IMG/VR virus record: IMGVR_UViG_3300035698_010116
Span: 1-56,270 of that record
Length of the DNA stretch: 56,270 nucleotides
Source: a virus
Reading direction: 5' to 3' (one strand)
Every line of letters begins with the position of its first letter. Position 1 is the first letter of the stretch. The translations under genes were made by a program, and so were the position numbers. The notes below the pieces were generated by a model. That model made no database searches and was not told the DNA's origin. It saw nothing but the letters and a program-made list of their open reading frames with translations. Of this stretch, positions 37,886 to 46,544 are shown piece by piece.

Positions 37886-38521
37886 ATGAACTATACTGAA
37901 TTGACCGCTGCCATTCAGGAGTACACGCAGAATTCGGAAGCGACGTTTGTTGCCGACATTCCCGTGTTCGTTAAGCAGGCCGAGGATCGTATCTATCATA
38001 TGGTGCAGCTCCCGGCACTGCGGCGGTCTCAGTTCGGTAGCCTGACCGCGTCGAACCGGTTCCTGAATACGCCGGATGATTTCATTTCGGTGTTCTCCCT
38101 GTCGGTGACAGATGCCGCAGGTGATTACTATTTCCTGATCAATAAAGACGTAAATTTTATCCGGGAAGCTTTCCGGGCCGTCGGCACGGAGGATCAGCCG
38201 AGATACTATGCGCTTTGGGATGAGAACACCTTCGTGTTGGCTCCCACACCTGCGGCTTCGTTGACGACGGAGCTGCACTACTTTTACAAACCGGAGAGCA
38301 TCGTCACGGCGACCAATACATGGTTGGGCGATGAGAACGAGGCGGTCATGCTCTATGCTTGTCTTGTCGAGGCTTACACCTTCATGAAAGGGGAGCCGGA
38401 TTTGATCCAGCTTTACGACACGAAATTCAAGGAAGCGTTGATCAAGCTCAAGGAGCTGGGCGATGGCAAGAATCGTCAGGATGCCTACCGCTCCGGCCAG
38501 ACGCGAATGGCGGTGACTTGA
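37886..38521 (+). CDS. head-completion / tail adaptor protein
   Basis: A 211-residue protein with QEYTQNSEATFVADIPVFVKQAEDRIYHMVQLP, a motif of a widespread phage adaptor family near gp4-like genes. A beta-rich centre (DFISVFSLSVTDAAGDYYFLINKD) and helices (VMLYACLVEAYTFMKG) follow. It probably occupies the head-tail interface. The gene ends in an ATGA-type overlap. Confidence 0.83.
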   Translation: MNYTELTAAIQEYTQNSEATFVADIPVFVKQAEDRIYHMVQLPALRRSQFGSLTASNRFLNTPDDFISVFSLSVTDAAGDYYFLINKDVNFIREAFRAVGTEDQPRYYALWDENTFVLAPTPAASLTTELHYFYKPESIVTATNTWLGDENEAVMLYACLVEAYTFMKGEPDLIQLYDTKFKEALIKLKELGDGKNRQDAYRSGQTRMAVT

Positions 38522-38787
38522 TGTTTAATCCATTGGGTACGGACGTCGGCAATGTCATGGTGCACACTACGCAAAATCGCGGGCACAGTGCCGAGGAGCT
38601 GACTGAGATGGCTTTGGACAAGATCATCTTTGTCGGCAAGGAAGCCCCGGAACCGCTTCGGGAGCAGGCCTTGGCTTACCGGGACAACATCCGCAGTGTC
38701 TTGCTTTTCTATATGCGTCAGGCAATGTTGAGTGAGCGCACGACCATGGCAGCCGAAATGGCGGTGGCACACAAGGAGATGAATTGA
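38521..38787 (+). CDS. small helical virion-region protein
   Basis: An 88-residue protein with a flexible start (MFNPLGTDVGNVMVHTTQ), then two long helices (EELTEMALDKIIFVGKEAP and REQALAYRDNIRSVLLFYMRQAML). It recurs between adaptor and tail genes of similar phages; function unknown. The longer overlapping frame upstream is a shadow, because the ATG directly overlaps the preceding stop. Confidence 0.78.
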   Translation: MFNPLGTDVGNVMVHTTQNRGHSAEELTEMALDKIIFVGKEAPEPLREQALAYRDNIRSVLLFYMRQAMLSERTTMAAEMAVAHKEMN

Positions 38788-38788
38788 A

Positions 38789-39217
38789 ATGGCGATAACG
38801 CAAGCCCTCTGCACGAGCTTTAAGCAGGAACTTCTTGTCGCGGAGCATGACTTCACGAACGGGAGTCATTCGTTCAAGACCGCCTTGTACACCAGTTCCG
38901 CCACACTCGGTGCGACGACCACGGTGTACACGGCGACCAATGAGATCGCGGGTACCGGGTATTCAGGTACGGGCGCTGCGTTGACCAATGTCACACCGAC
39001 GACCTCCGGAACGACAGCCTTTTGTGATTTTGCGGATTTGACTTGGTCGACGGCCACGTTTACGGCGCGCGGGGCTTTAATCTATAATGATACGCACGCC
39101 AGTGATGCGGCGGTGCTGGTCTTGGATTTTGGGTCTGATAAGACGGCCACGGCGGGGGATTTTACGATCATGTTCCCGGCAGCGGACGCGAGTAACGCCA
39201 TCATCAGGATCGCCTGA
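38789..39217 (+). CDS. beta-rich virion protein
   Basis: A 142-residue protein, Thr/Ala/Ser-rich with regular strands (SFKTALYTSSATLGATTTVYTA, ARGALIYNDTH, AVLVLDFGSDK). It resembles small phage tail or head proteins of the 'FKTALYTSSA' type widely found in podo- and siphoviruses. A structural role is likely; the exact location is unknown. Only two nt separate it from the preceding stop. Confidence 0.82.
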   Translation: MAITQALCTSFKQELLVAEHDFTNGSHSFKTALYTSSATLGATTTVYTATNEIAGTGYSGTGAALTNVTPTTSGTTAFCDFADLTWSTATFTARGALIYNDTHASDAAVLVLDFGSDKTATAGDFTIMFPAADASNAIIRIA

Positions 39218-39219
39218 TT

Positions 39220-39522
39220 ATGGCGTGGGGCGGTGGCGGTTGGGGTATAAGGCCCTTTGGGTTCGGAGACGTTTCGACTGCGGTTACGTCGGATGGAATG
39301 ACGGCATCGGATGGTGCCGAGAGTGTGACAGGAGACGCCAACACCGACGTGACGTCGGATTTGATGACGATGTCCATGAATTATATTGGTATTGACACAT
39401 GGACGGATTTTGATACGAGCCAGACACCGGGGTGGAGTGACAGACCGATAACCCAGACCCCGGTTTGGGGGGACACCCCGGCAACCCAGACGCCCGGTTG
39501 GGCCGACGTAGACACACGATAG
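39220..39522 (+). CDS. small virion protein with QTPxW repeats
   Basis: A 100-residue protein starting with WGGGGWG. The C-terminus has three near-repeats of about 12 residues: SQTPGWSDRPI, TQTPVWGDTPA, TQTPGWADVDT. The centre is Asp/Thr/Met-rich with 'S.GM..SD' pattern. Such Trp-Gly start and repeat tail suggest a structural or adhesion peptide. Two bases separate it from the preceding gene. Confidence 0.75.
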   Translation: MAWGGGGWGIRPFGFGDVSTAVTSDGMTASDGAESVTGDANTDVTSDLMTMSMNYIGIDTWTDFDTSQTPGWSDRPITQTPVWGDTPATQTPGWADVDTR

Positions 39523-39531
39523 AGGTTCAAA

Positions 39532-40770
39532 ATGGCAAGCACATATACCTCCGGGCTTCGGATTGAGAAGATCGCCACCGGCGAGCAGAGTGGCACGTGG
39601 GGCGCGACCACGAATACCCAGTACGATCTTTGGGAAGCTGCGGTCTCCGGCACCTCGACGGTGGCGTGGGCATCCGATGCCGATGATACGCTAACCACGG
39701 CCAACGGGTCGGCGGATGAAGCGCGCAATATGTTCTTGAATTTTACAGGGGGTGCGACGTTAACGACGACCCGGAACATGGTGGTGCCGACGGTCTCGAA
39801 GCTTTACTTTGTCAGGAACAACACCACGGGTGGCCAGTCAATAGTTGTGAAGACGTCTGCTGGGACGGGGATCACGGTGCCAACGACCCGGTATATGGCG
39901 CTATACTGTGACGGCACGAACGTGGTTGATGCGGTAACCTATTTTACGGCCCTGGCGACGGCCAGTGCGATCATTACGGGGGGCACGATCACCGGGATTA
40001 CGGATTTGGTCGTTGCGGACGGCGGTACGGGGGCGTCGACATTGACCGATGGTGGTATTTTGTTGGGTTCTGGTACGGACCCCGTCACGGCGTTGGCGGC
40101 AATGGCAGATGGTGAAATGGTTGTAGGCGATGGCACCACGGACCCGGTCCTTGAGAGTGGTGCAACGCTTCGCACCTCGATTGGTGTGGCGATTGGATCG
40201 GATGTCCAAGCCTATGATGCGGGTATCTCCACCACCCCGTTGACGCAGGGCGTTCATACCATCTGGATCCCGGCCCCTGCTGAAACGCCGCGCGAAACTG
40301 CGGGGTCTGCCGCCACAGCGGTTGTCGAAACGTCCACCAACAAGGTCAACTTAAACACGTTGGATTTCGACGCATCAACCATTGAATACGCTCAAACGTG
40401 GATATACATGCCAAAGTCCTATGATGGCGGCACCATAACGGCAATTCCTGTTTGGAAACACGCGGCGACAACTACAAATTTCAAGGTTTCGTGGGGGATT
40501 CAAGCGGTGGCATTTGCAGACGGGGACGCCGCGGACACCGCGTTTGGAACGGCCATCTATTCCGACGACACGGGCGGCACAACCAACGATATTTATTATG
40601 GTCCAGAAACGGCAGCAGTAACCATCGGCGGGTCGCCTGCCGGGGAGAGGTTGACTTGTTTCCAGATGTCCCGCAAGGCAGATGACGGGACCAACGACAC
40701 ACTAGCAATTGATGCCGGGTTGCTTGGTTGGACTGTGCTTTACACGATAAACGCGGGGAATGACGCATGA
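39532..40770 (+). CDS. tail fibre-like protein
   Basis: A 412-residue protein. The N-terminus STYTSGLRIEKIATGEQSGTWGATTNTQYDLWEAAVSG is the hallmark of marine phage tail-fibre or virion attachment proteins. A Gly/Thr-rich shaft (VADGGTGASTLTDGGILLG) and a C-terminal globular part (residues ~245-410) follow. From ~40.3 kb on, base composition is lower in GC, which may mark exchange of host-range parts. It is coupled by ATGA to the next gene. Confidence 0.8.
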   Translation: MASTYTSGLRIEKIATGEQSGTWGATTNTQYDLWEAAVSGTSTVAWASDADDTLTTANGSADEARNMFLNFTGGATLTTTRNMVVPTVSKLYFVRNNTTGGQSIVVKTSAGTGITVPTTRYMALYCDGTNVVDAVTYFTALATASAIITGGTITGITDLVVADGGTGASTLTDGGILLGSGTDPVTALAAMADGEMVVGDGTTDPVLESGATLRTSIGVAIGSDVQAYDAGISTTPLTQGVHTIWIPAPAETPRETAGSAATAVVETSTNKVNLNTLDFDASTIEYAQTWIYMPKSYDGGTITAIPVWKHAATTTNFKVSWGIQAVAFADGDAADTAFGTAIYSDDTGGTTNDIYYGPETAAVTIGGSPAGERLTCFQMSRKADDGTNDTLAIDAGLLGWTVLYTINAGNDA

Positions 40771-41627
40771 CGTACAGAATTAAAATAGTTGACAGCGTGG
40801 CGGTAGGCCATGACGAGGTTTCAAGCGACGCGGTTTTTCTGACCACGCCGGTCGGCACAAAGCCCTATTATGCCGTTGCAACGTTATTGAGTAGCCCGGC
40901 TGGATACCGCGCCGCCACCGCAACGCTAACACTTGACCCGGCAACTATTGATTACGCATATCTTTCAGTTGCCCAAATTATTCAGTGGAAATACGGCCAA
41001 CTAAGTGAGGTTCTGAACACCAAAAAATCGCCGTTTGCATATAATGACGGCGATTCATCCGCAAACTACATTATTGCGGGCGATCTTTTGACGTGGCAGT
41101 TGCTAATTGCCGCAGTCTTTCGATTGAACGGCGGGTTCAGCCAAACAAAGCTGGACGGCACAGAGTTAAACCACGTCTTCGCCGGACTGTATCCGCGCGA
41201 TGATGGCGACATGGAAGTTTTCACGATCAACAACACAACGGCAGCAAGAACGAATCTAACCTATGCCGCGTCATCCCCCGGAGCCGGGGAATACACAATT
41301 GCGTCCAGAAGCGTTGACCGGCTTTTGATTACTTTGGGCGCGGCGGGCACGTCTGGTCATGTTCTTTGTTGCAAGGTTAGTCCTGCCGCGAACGATTGGA
41401 TTGACGAGGACGTGGCACTGAAATCGTGGACCGAGGCGCAATTCCAGGATTATTATTGGGGCGTCTACGGGCATTTGAAAGCCTGCGGCGACCGGTATTA
41501 TGCTTTGCACGGGTTAATCGCAGGCGTGACCGGAACCGACGCAGAGAAGATCGCCAAATTGACGGACCCGGGAGATCCGAATTACATTGATTTGACGGTC
41601 GGTTGGCCCGCAACATCTGTGAATTGA
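40767..41627 (+). CDS. hypothetical host-range-region protein
   Basis: A 286-residue unknown protein. The N-terminus (TYRIKIVDSVAVGHDEVSSDAVF) and the repeated short strands suggest an adhesin-like part, while the C-terminal ~100 residues are helical with Trp (WTEAQFQDYYWGVYGHLKACG). It sits between two fibre-type genes with composition more AT-rich than the surrounding operon. It may be a receptor-binding or accessory fibre protein. Confidence 0.7.
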   Translation: MTYRIKIVDSVAVGHDEVSSDAVFLTTPVGTKPYYAVATLLSSPAGYRAATATLTLDPATIDYAYLSVAQIIQWKYGQLSEVLNTKKSPFAYNDGDSSANYIIAGDLLTWQLLIAAVFRLNGGFSQTKLDGTELNHVFAGLYPRDDGDMEVFTINNTTAARTNLTYAASSPGAGEYTIASRSVDRLLITLGAAGTSGHVLCCKVSPAANDWIDEDVALKSWTEAQFQDYYWGVYGHLKACGDRYYALHGLIAGVTGTDAEKIAKLTDPGDPNYIDLTVGWPATSVN

Positions 41628-41640
41628 GGCGAGGTTTTTA

Positions 41641-42360
41641 ATGTTGGTTGTAAATCAACTCGTTGGGTTTGGCACCGTGGCCGGCGGTCTTCCGCCGCAG
41701 GGCGGCGTTGATTTTGATGGCATAGACGGTTACGCCGGGTTTACGGCTGCATCCGGGATTGACAGCGGAAACGGCCCGTTCTCGATGCTTGCTTGGATTA
41801 ACGCAGATTCCTACCCATCAAACGCTGGTATTGTTGAGGTTGGCAATTTAACAATGTCGCTTGATTCCAACGGTTTCCTACAATGTCAGATGCCGGGAAC
41901 GGCTCAAATGTTCGGCACGTCTGCTGTTGGAACGGGGGCTTGGGTAATGGTGGCCATCACTCACGCGGGCGGAGCCATGAGCGCGGCAAATTCAAAAATA
42001 TATGTTGATGGTTCGGATGATTCCGGCACGTTAGGGGGTTCTGGAACGCCCACCTTGTCTGCTACGGGCCACATTGGGCGGCAAACGACAACCCCCCGTT
42101 ACTTTGATGGAGAGATTGCCCAAGTGGCATTGTGGGACGTAGCCCTGAGTGCTGCGGCAGTCGGCGCGTTATACGGCGGTGCGGCAAAATCTGTTGATCC
42201 CCGAACCGACACGGGAGCTTACACAGTGTCGGCTAACTTGTTAAACTATTTTCCAATGAACGAAGGGACGGGTGCCGTCTTGGACGATCTGCAACAGGTA
42301 GCCAATGGCGCGCTCAATGGAACATATGTTTGGACGACTTCGGGGTTGAACCCGGCGTAA
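41641..42360 (+). CDS. LamG/concanavalin-like lectin domain protein
   Basis: A 239-residue protein consisting almost wholly of a LamG/concanavalin A-like jelly-roll: VDFDGIDGYAGF, FSMLAWINAD, AWVMVAITHAGG, SKIYVDGSDDSGTL, GHIGRQTT..YFDGEIAQVALWDVAL. Such domains bind glycans and are common on phage adhesins; it probably recognises host surface sugar. The start ATG follows GAGG at 5 nt. Confidence 0.85.
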   Translation: MLVVNQLVGFGTVAGGLPPQGGVDFDGIDGYAGFTAASGIDSGNGPFSMLAWINADSYPSNAGIVEVGNLTMSLDSNGFLQCQMPGTAQMFGTSAVGTGAWVMVAITHAGGAMSAANSKIYVDGSDDSGTLGGSGTPTLSATGHIGRQTTTPRYFDGEIAQVALWDVALSAAAVGALYGGAAKSVDPRTDTGAYTVSANLLNYFPMNEGTGAVLDDLQQVANGALNGTYVWTTSGLNPA

Positions 42361-42372
42361 AGGAGAAACGAC

Positions 42373-42429
42373 ATGGTACGCAGACCAAGTTCGAAGCGCA
42401 AAGGTAAGGGCGGAAAGAAAGGCAAATGA
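42373..42429 (+). CDS. 18-residue basic peptide
   Basis: ATG after AAAGGAGAAACGAC (an excellent ribosome binding site) codes for a peptide with nine Lys/Arg (MVRRPSSKRKGKGGKKGK), ending in an ATGA overlap with a membrane protein gene. Position, coupling and strong initiation signal argue for real translation. It could bind DNA or serve mainly to deliver ribosomes to the next gene. Confidence 0.5.
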   Translation: MVRRPSSKRKGKGGKKGK

Positions 42430-42752
42430 CGTTCTGGATTCCCATCGTCTTGTTTTTCGGGATTTGGGTTGCCTACGGGCTTCTGACCGATCCTCAACAG
42501 GTCGAATGGGAATCCGCCGCCAATCAATGGTCGATCGTTCTCATGGCGTGGGGTTGGTTTCTGAGCGTAAGCTACAAAAACACGACCCGGAAGGCCGTGG
42601 TCTTCATCCTCCTAATGTGGAGCCTCCTGGTGGCCGCTACGGACGGATTTATAAGCTGGTATCCGACATGGTTGATGATCGTCGAAGCCTTTTTCTTCGC
42701 TGGCCTAACTGTGATGGCCGTTTGGAAAATCTATGCTGCGGCGCGTGACTAA
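42426..42752 (+). CDS. integral membrane protein, holin candidate
   Basis: A 108-residue protein with three to four membrane segments (FWIPIVLFFGIWVAYGLL, WSIVLMAWGWFLSVSY, KAVVFILLMWSLLVAAT, WLMIVEAFFFAGLTVMAVW). It opens a group with one more membrane protein, a DUF5675 and a DUF1353 protein, a setting that suggests lysis. Size and topology fit a holin, but no holin family is recognised. Confidence 0.7.
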   Translation: MTFWIPIVLFFGIWVAYGLLTDPQQVEWESAANQWSIVLMAWGWFLSVSYKNTTRKAVVFILLMWSLLVAATDGFISWYPTWLMIVEAFFFAGLTVMAVWKIYAAARD

Positions 42753-43044
42753 GAAACCCGACGATATAATGGGGCTTTGCGCGGCCATCGTTACCGGCGA
42801 AGGAAGCGTGTCGGCGATTGTTGATGACCGATGGGGCCGGTTTAAAAGGACGGGTCGATTTTCCGGGAAATTTATTATCGGTCCCGCAAATGAAGCTATC
42901 GACCGTGAAGACCTGAGAATTTCTCTCGTTCGGCCAACGAAGCCGGGCAACGCCAAACTTATTAATCAGCTAAGGGGGACACGTTGGCGTCCTTGGCGTA
43001 ATTGCTTTTCAGTGTTGGGGCCGTTATGGAAGACGAAAAGTTAA
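42745..43044 (+). CDS. small basic protein in the lysis region
   Basis: A 99-residue basic unknown protein. The GTG start in GTGACTAA overlaps the end of the membrane protein gene. It reads VTKKPDDIMGLCAAIVTGEGSV..., with several Arg/Trp residues at the end (RWRPWRNCF), which overlap the start of the next gene by 19 nt. The last part may be translated in the wrong frame if an indel is present, but no clear alternative is seen. Confidence 0.55.
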   Translation: MTKKPDDIMGLCAAIVTGEGSVSAIVDDRWGRFKRTGRFSGKFIIGPANEAIDREDLRISLVRPTKPGNAKLINQLRGTRWRPWRNCFSVLGPLWKTKS

Positions 43045-43421
43045 TTGAGTTTATCAATAAGGCCGCTGATGCACAGGGCGACAAGTTAAGCAGCGCGCTG
43101 CTTGCCATAGCGGACAACGGCGCCCGCAACCGTCGATCCCGAGACAACAAGCCAATCCACAAATTTGTTGAGCATCCAGCGACCAAGTTTATTTATGCCT
43201 TTGTCATTCCGCTCGCGGTTACCATTGTCCTCGGTTTAGGTGCCTATGCGGGTAACGATATCATTTCAACTCAAGCGAAAACTGTGGAAGCGCTGGCAAC
43301 GGCAATCACAAATCAAGCCGTGGTCATCACGCGCTTGGATCATCTGAAGGAAGATGTCACCAATATCGATGGGCGGATTGGGCGGCTTGAGCGGAAACCA
43401 TTTTATGGAGTGGGTCCATGA
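43026..43421 (+). CDS. membrane-anchored coiled-coil protein
   Basis: A 131-residue protein with a polar N-terminal ~50 residues, one membrane segment (FIYAFVIPLAVTIVLGLGAYAG) and a C-terminal coiled coil (AKTVEALATAITNQAVVITRLDHLKEDVTNIDGRIGRLE). This layout is found in phage Rz/spanin-like or holin-associated proteins. The ATG was set at MEDEKLIEF. A lysis role is inferred from the cluster. Confidence 0.72.
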   Translation: MEDEKLIEFINKAADAQGDKLSSALLAIADNGARNRRSRDNKPIHKFVEHPATKFIYAFVIPLAVTIVLGLGAYAGNDIISTQAKTVEALATAITNQAVVITRLDHLKEDVTNIDGRIGRLERKPFYGVGP

Positions 43422-43864
43422 ATATTCAAGTAGGTCGTTTTATCTCTGATGCGGAAACTACCATCAGCATGGTTTACGTTGATGGGGTGTTCGTTTGTTT
43501 TGGACTTGAAGACGAATTCCGCAAGGTTAAGGTACCGGGGGAGACGCGCATCCCTGCGGGCAGCTATCAAATCAAGTTGCGAATGTCCGGTGGTTTTCAA
43601 GCGCGATATACCGAGAAGTTTCCTGAATTTCATGTCGGGATGCTTGAGATTGCCGATGTTCCAGGTTTCACCGATGTTTTGATCCATGTTGGGAACACGG
43701 AAAAGAATACGGCGGGATGTTTGCTTGTCGGTTTGGGTGCGTATACTCGTAGGGACGATATGTCCATCCAGTCTAGTGTGGCGGCGTATCGGCTCTTTTA
43801 TTCGAGGGTCATCGATGCCGCGCGTGCGGGTGCGCTTACCATAACTATTGTTGATGAAGATTAG
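43418..43864 (+). CDS. DUF5675 protein (lysis-associated)
   Basis: A 148-residue protein with FGLEDEFRKVKVPGETRIPAG, GGFQARYTEKFPEFHVGMLEI and FTDVLIHVGNTEKNTAGCLLVG, which match the DUF5675 layout. The single Cys in GCLLVG and nearby His (HVGN) recall L,D-transpeptidase-like active sites, and these proteins are usually found in phage lysis cassettes. The enzymatic action is not proven for the family. It starts in an ATGA overlap. Confidence 0.85.
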   Translation: MNIQVGRFISDAETTISMVYVDGVFVCFGLEDEFRKVKVPGETRIPAGSYQIKLRMSGGFQARYTEKFPEFHVGMLEIADVPGFTDVLIHVGNTEKNTAGCLLVGLGAYTRRDDMSIQSSVAAYRLFYSRVIDAARAGALTITIVDED

Positions 43865-43878
43865 GTGGAGAAAAGGTA

Positions 43879-44280
43879 ATGGAGTATCGGGCGGGATATA
43901 AATATCAGTTGGCCGAGGACGAAGTTTTTATTACCGGGTTGCCGGTTAACGAGGCGATTGAGACTACCTTCATAATCCTGGATGTCACGGGAAGGTTGAC
44001 CGTTAAGGCGGGGTATGCGTGGGATGGACCTTCTGGTCCGACCATCGACACCAAAAGTTCCATGCGCGGGTCGTTGGCCCATGATGCGCTTTACCAGTTG
44101 CTGCGAATGGGCTTGCTGGATGCGGCGTTGCGGAAACGGATCGATGATCTCTTTGGGGACATATGCGCCGAAGACGGTATGTGGACATGGCGCAAGAACT
44201 CATGGGTGCGTCAGCTTAAACGTTTTGGGTCTGCGGCGGCGGATCCCAAAAACCAGAAGAAGGTCTACAAGGCCCCTTGA
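43879..44280 (+). CDS. DUF1353 protein (lysis-associated)
   Basis: A 133-residue protein with GYAWDGPSGPTIDTKSSMRGSLAHDALYQLL and a downstream Cys/Glu/Asp segment (ICAEDGMWTWR), the DUF1353 pattern; the conserved H-D pair after MRGSL is intact. It is commonly found beside endolysin-type genes. No canonical endolysin is visible elsewhere in the window, so this and the DUF5675 gene are the best candidates for cell-wall attack. Confidence 0.83.
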   Translation: MEYRAGYKYQLAEDEVFITGLPVNEAIETTFIILDVTGRLTVKAGYAWDGPSGPTIDTKSSMRGSLAHDALYQLLRMGLLDAALRKRIDDLFGDICAEDGMWTWRKNSWVRQLKRFGSAAADPKNQKKVYKAP

Positions 44281-44358
44281 CGAGGTGGTCAGATACAGGA
44301 TGGTGTTAAATGTTCGTTGTCATCTGTCATCAACAGGAACGTGGAGAAGGAGTTGGCG

Positions 44359-46227
44359 ATGCCGTTAGTTAAGCTCCATTTTCAGCCCGGTGTCGACAAG
44401 GAAGGCACGGATTATGAGAACACCATCGGCTGGTTTGACAGTGATAAGGTGCGGTTTCGGCGGGGGTTCCCCGAAATCATTGGCGGTTGGGGCCCTTACA
44501 CGGCGAACGCCTTCATTGGGACCTGCCGGTCCCTGAAGGCGTGGACGTCTCTGGAGGGCACCAACAGGCTGGCCTTTGGCACCCACATCAAGCTCTACAC
44601 CGAGACCGGCGATACCTACTACGACGTCACGCCGATCCGGTCTTCGTCCACTATTAACACGAACCCCTTCTCGATCACTGCCGGGTCCGCCGTGGTCGTG
44701 GTGACCGATACCGCGCATGGGGCCATCATGGGAGACTATGTGACGTATTCGGGCGCGACCAGTGGCGACGCCACGTTGACCGCCGCTGTCATGAATTCCG
44801 AGTACTCCATCGACAATATTGTGAATGCGGACAGTTACACCGTCACCATGTCCGCCGTTGCAACAGGCACGGACGCCACCGAAGGCGGTGCGGATGTGGT
44901 CGCGGCCTACCAGATCAGTATCGGGCTGGACACAGCGGTGGCTGGTACGGGTTTCGGTGTCGGGCCTTACGGTTCGGAGGGGTGGGGTGAGGCATCGGCG
45001 GAAGCGACAAGCATCACCGATCAGCTCAGGCTCTGGTCGTTGGACAACTTCGGTGAAGATTTGGTGGCCAATGTTCGTAACGGGGGCATCTATACCTGGG
45101 ACACGTCTGGCGGAGTGAGTACCCGGGCCGTGAACCTGACTTCTTTGGCGGGGGCCTCGGGCACCCCCACGATTGCCCGGAAAATATTGGTGATCCCTGA
45201 AAGCCGCCATCTCATGGTCTTGGCCTGTGATCCGGTGGACAACATTGGCACGCAGGACACGATGCTTATTCGTTGGGCCGACGATGAAGGTCTGACCGAC
45301 TGGACGCCTGACACCGATAATTCAGCGGGGAGCCTGCGTTTGAACGTTGGTTCTGGTATTGTCACAGGCCTCGTCACCAAGCGCGATGTCCTGGTGTGGA
45401 CGGACACCGCGCTTAATGTCGTTTCATATACGGGGCTAGATCAGTTCTTCGGCACCAAGCTTGTCTCGGCCAATACCAGCATCATCTCACCTAATGCCGC
45501 CATTGAGGTGGACGAGATCACCTATTGGATGGGGTCGAGGAATTTCTACATCTACGACGGCACGGTAAAAACACTTCCCTGCTCTCTGCGCGAGAACATT
45601 TTCAAGAACCTGAATACGGATCAAAAGCAGAAGGTGTTCGTCGGCATCAATCGCGGCGAGAGCGAGGTCACATGGCACTACCCGACCACCACGGACGAAG
45701 TTACCCATTACGCGACCTACAATTTCGCCCAGAATATCTGGTACGGCGGCACCTTGACGCGCACGGCGTGGATCGACAGAAGCTTCAACAATTATCCGAT
45801 TGCCGCGTCTACGGATAACAAACTCTATAACCAAGAAAACGGGTTGGACGACGGTTCGACGGACCCCGTCACCGCGATCAGCGCCTATATCGAGAGTTCC
45901 ATCTTCGAACCCGTACCGGGCGACGGCTACCAGTACACCTTCGCCAGCCGCCTGATCCCCGATGTTACCTTCACCGGATCGACGGCGACCAATCCTTCCG
46001 TGGACATTACGATCTACCCGCGTGACTACCCTGGGGCCGATGTCGGCACCGGTGACGCGACCACGGTGACACGGTCCTCGACCACGCCGGTGGAGCAGTT
46101 TACCAAGCAGGCGGCAATCCGGGTTCGCGGGCGGGGTTTGATTTATCGCATCGCCAGCAGCACTACGGGGGTCTTTTGGCGCGAGGGGACACCGCGATTG
46201 CAAGTGGACATGGACGGACGCCAATGA
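44359..46227 (+). CDS. P22 gp10-like tail hub/stabilisation protein
   Basis: A 622-residue protein with LVKLHFQPGVDKEGTDYENTIGWFDSDKVRFRRGFPEIIGGW at the start, typical of the packaged-DNA stabilisation (gp10-type) proteins of podoviruses. WTDTALNVVSYTGLDQFFG and FYIYDGTVKTLPC mark the beta-rich body. It joins the adaptor ring to the tail needle or fibres. The ATG follows AAGGAG; the longer frame upstream lacks a good site. It is coupled to the next gene by ATGA. Confidence 0.85.
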   Translation: MPLVKLHFQPGVDKEGTDYENTIGWFDSDKVRFRRGFPEIIGGWGPYTANAFIGTCRSLKAWTSLEGTNRLAFGTHIKLYTETGDTYYDVTPIRSSSTINTNPFSITAGSAVVVVTDTAHGAIMGDYVTYSGATSGDATLTAAVMNSEYSIDNIVNADSYTVTMSAVATGTDATEGGADVVAAYQISIGLDTAVAGTGFGVGPYGSEGWGEASAEATSITDQLRLWSLDNFGEDLVANVRNGGIYTWDTSGGVSTRAVNLTSLAGASGTPTIARKILVIPESRHLMVLACDPVDNIGTQDTMLIRWADDEGLTDWTPDTDNSAGSLRLNVGSGIVTGLVTKRDVLVWTDTALNVVSYTGLDQFFGTKLVSANTSIISPNAAIEVDEITYWMGSRNFYIYDGTVKTLPCSLRENIFKNLNTDQKQKVFVGINRGESEVTWHYPTTTDEVTHYATYNFAQNIWYGGTLTRTAWIDRSFNNYPIAASTDNKLYNQENGLDDGSTDPVTAISAYIESSIFEPVPGDGYQYTFASRLIPDVTFTGSTATNPSVDITIYPRDYPGADVGTGDATTVTRSSTTPVEQFTKQAAIRVRGRGLIYRIASSTTGVFWREGTPRLQVDMDGRQ

Positions 46228-46532
46228 GTCGAAAAAGCAAACCAGTTGTTATCCCGCGTCTGCCGCGCCCACCGGGTCAGACGATCACACCACACTACGT
46301 CGATCAGCTCGTGGCCGCGTTAGAAGGGGCCCTTGACGCGCTTCAGGCGGTGCAGCGAAAGAGTTTCACGGCCATCAATCTGACGAACACACCTGAAAAC
46401 GGCGCTAATCTAAGAACTGGCGATGTGTTCTCGGATGATGGTATATTGAAGATTGTCCGGGCAAATGAGGCGTTCGCAGCTACTTTTGTCGGGACTACGG
46501 CAATTGGAACGGTTACGGTTTCCACGCCCTAA
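46224..46532 (+). CDS. hypothetical virion-region protein
   Basis: A 102-residue protein. Its first 30 residues are basic and Pro-rich (RKSKPVVIPRLPRPPG), followed by a helix (DQLVAALEGALDALQAVQRKS) and a beta-rich end with IGTVTVSTP. It probably attaches to the gp10-like tail protein, whose gene it overlaps. It ends 12 nt before the first internal virion protein gene. Confidence 0.7.
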   Translation: MSRKSKPVVIPRLPRPPGQTITPHYVDQLVAALEGALDALQAVQRKSFTAINLTNTPENGANLRTGDVFSDDGILKIVRANEAFAATFVGTTAIGTVTVSTP

Positions 46533-46544
46533 AGGGGATTTATC

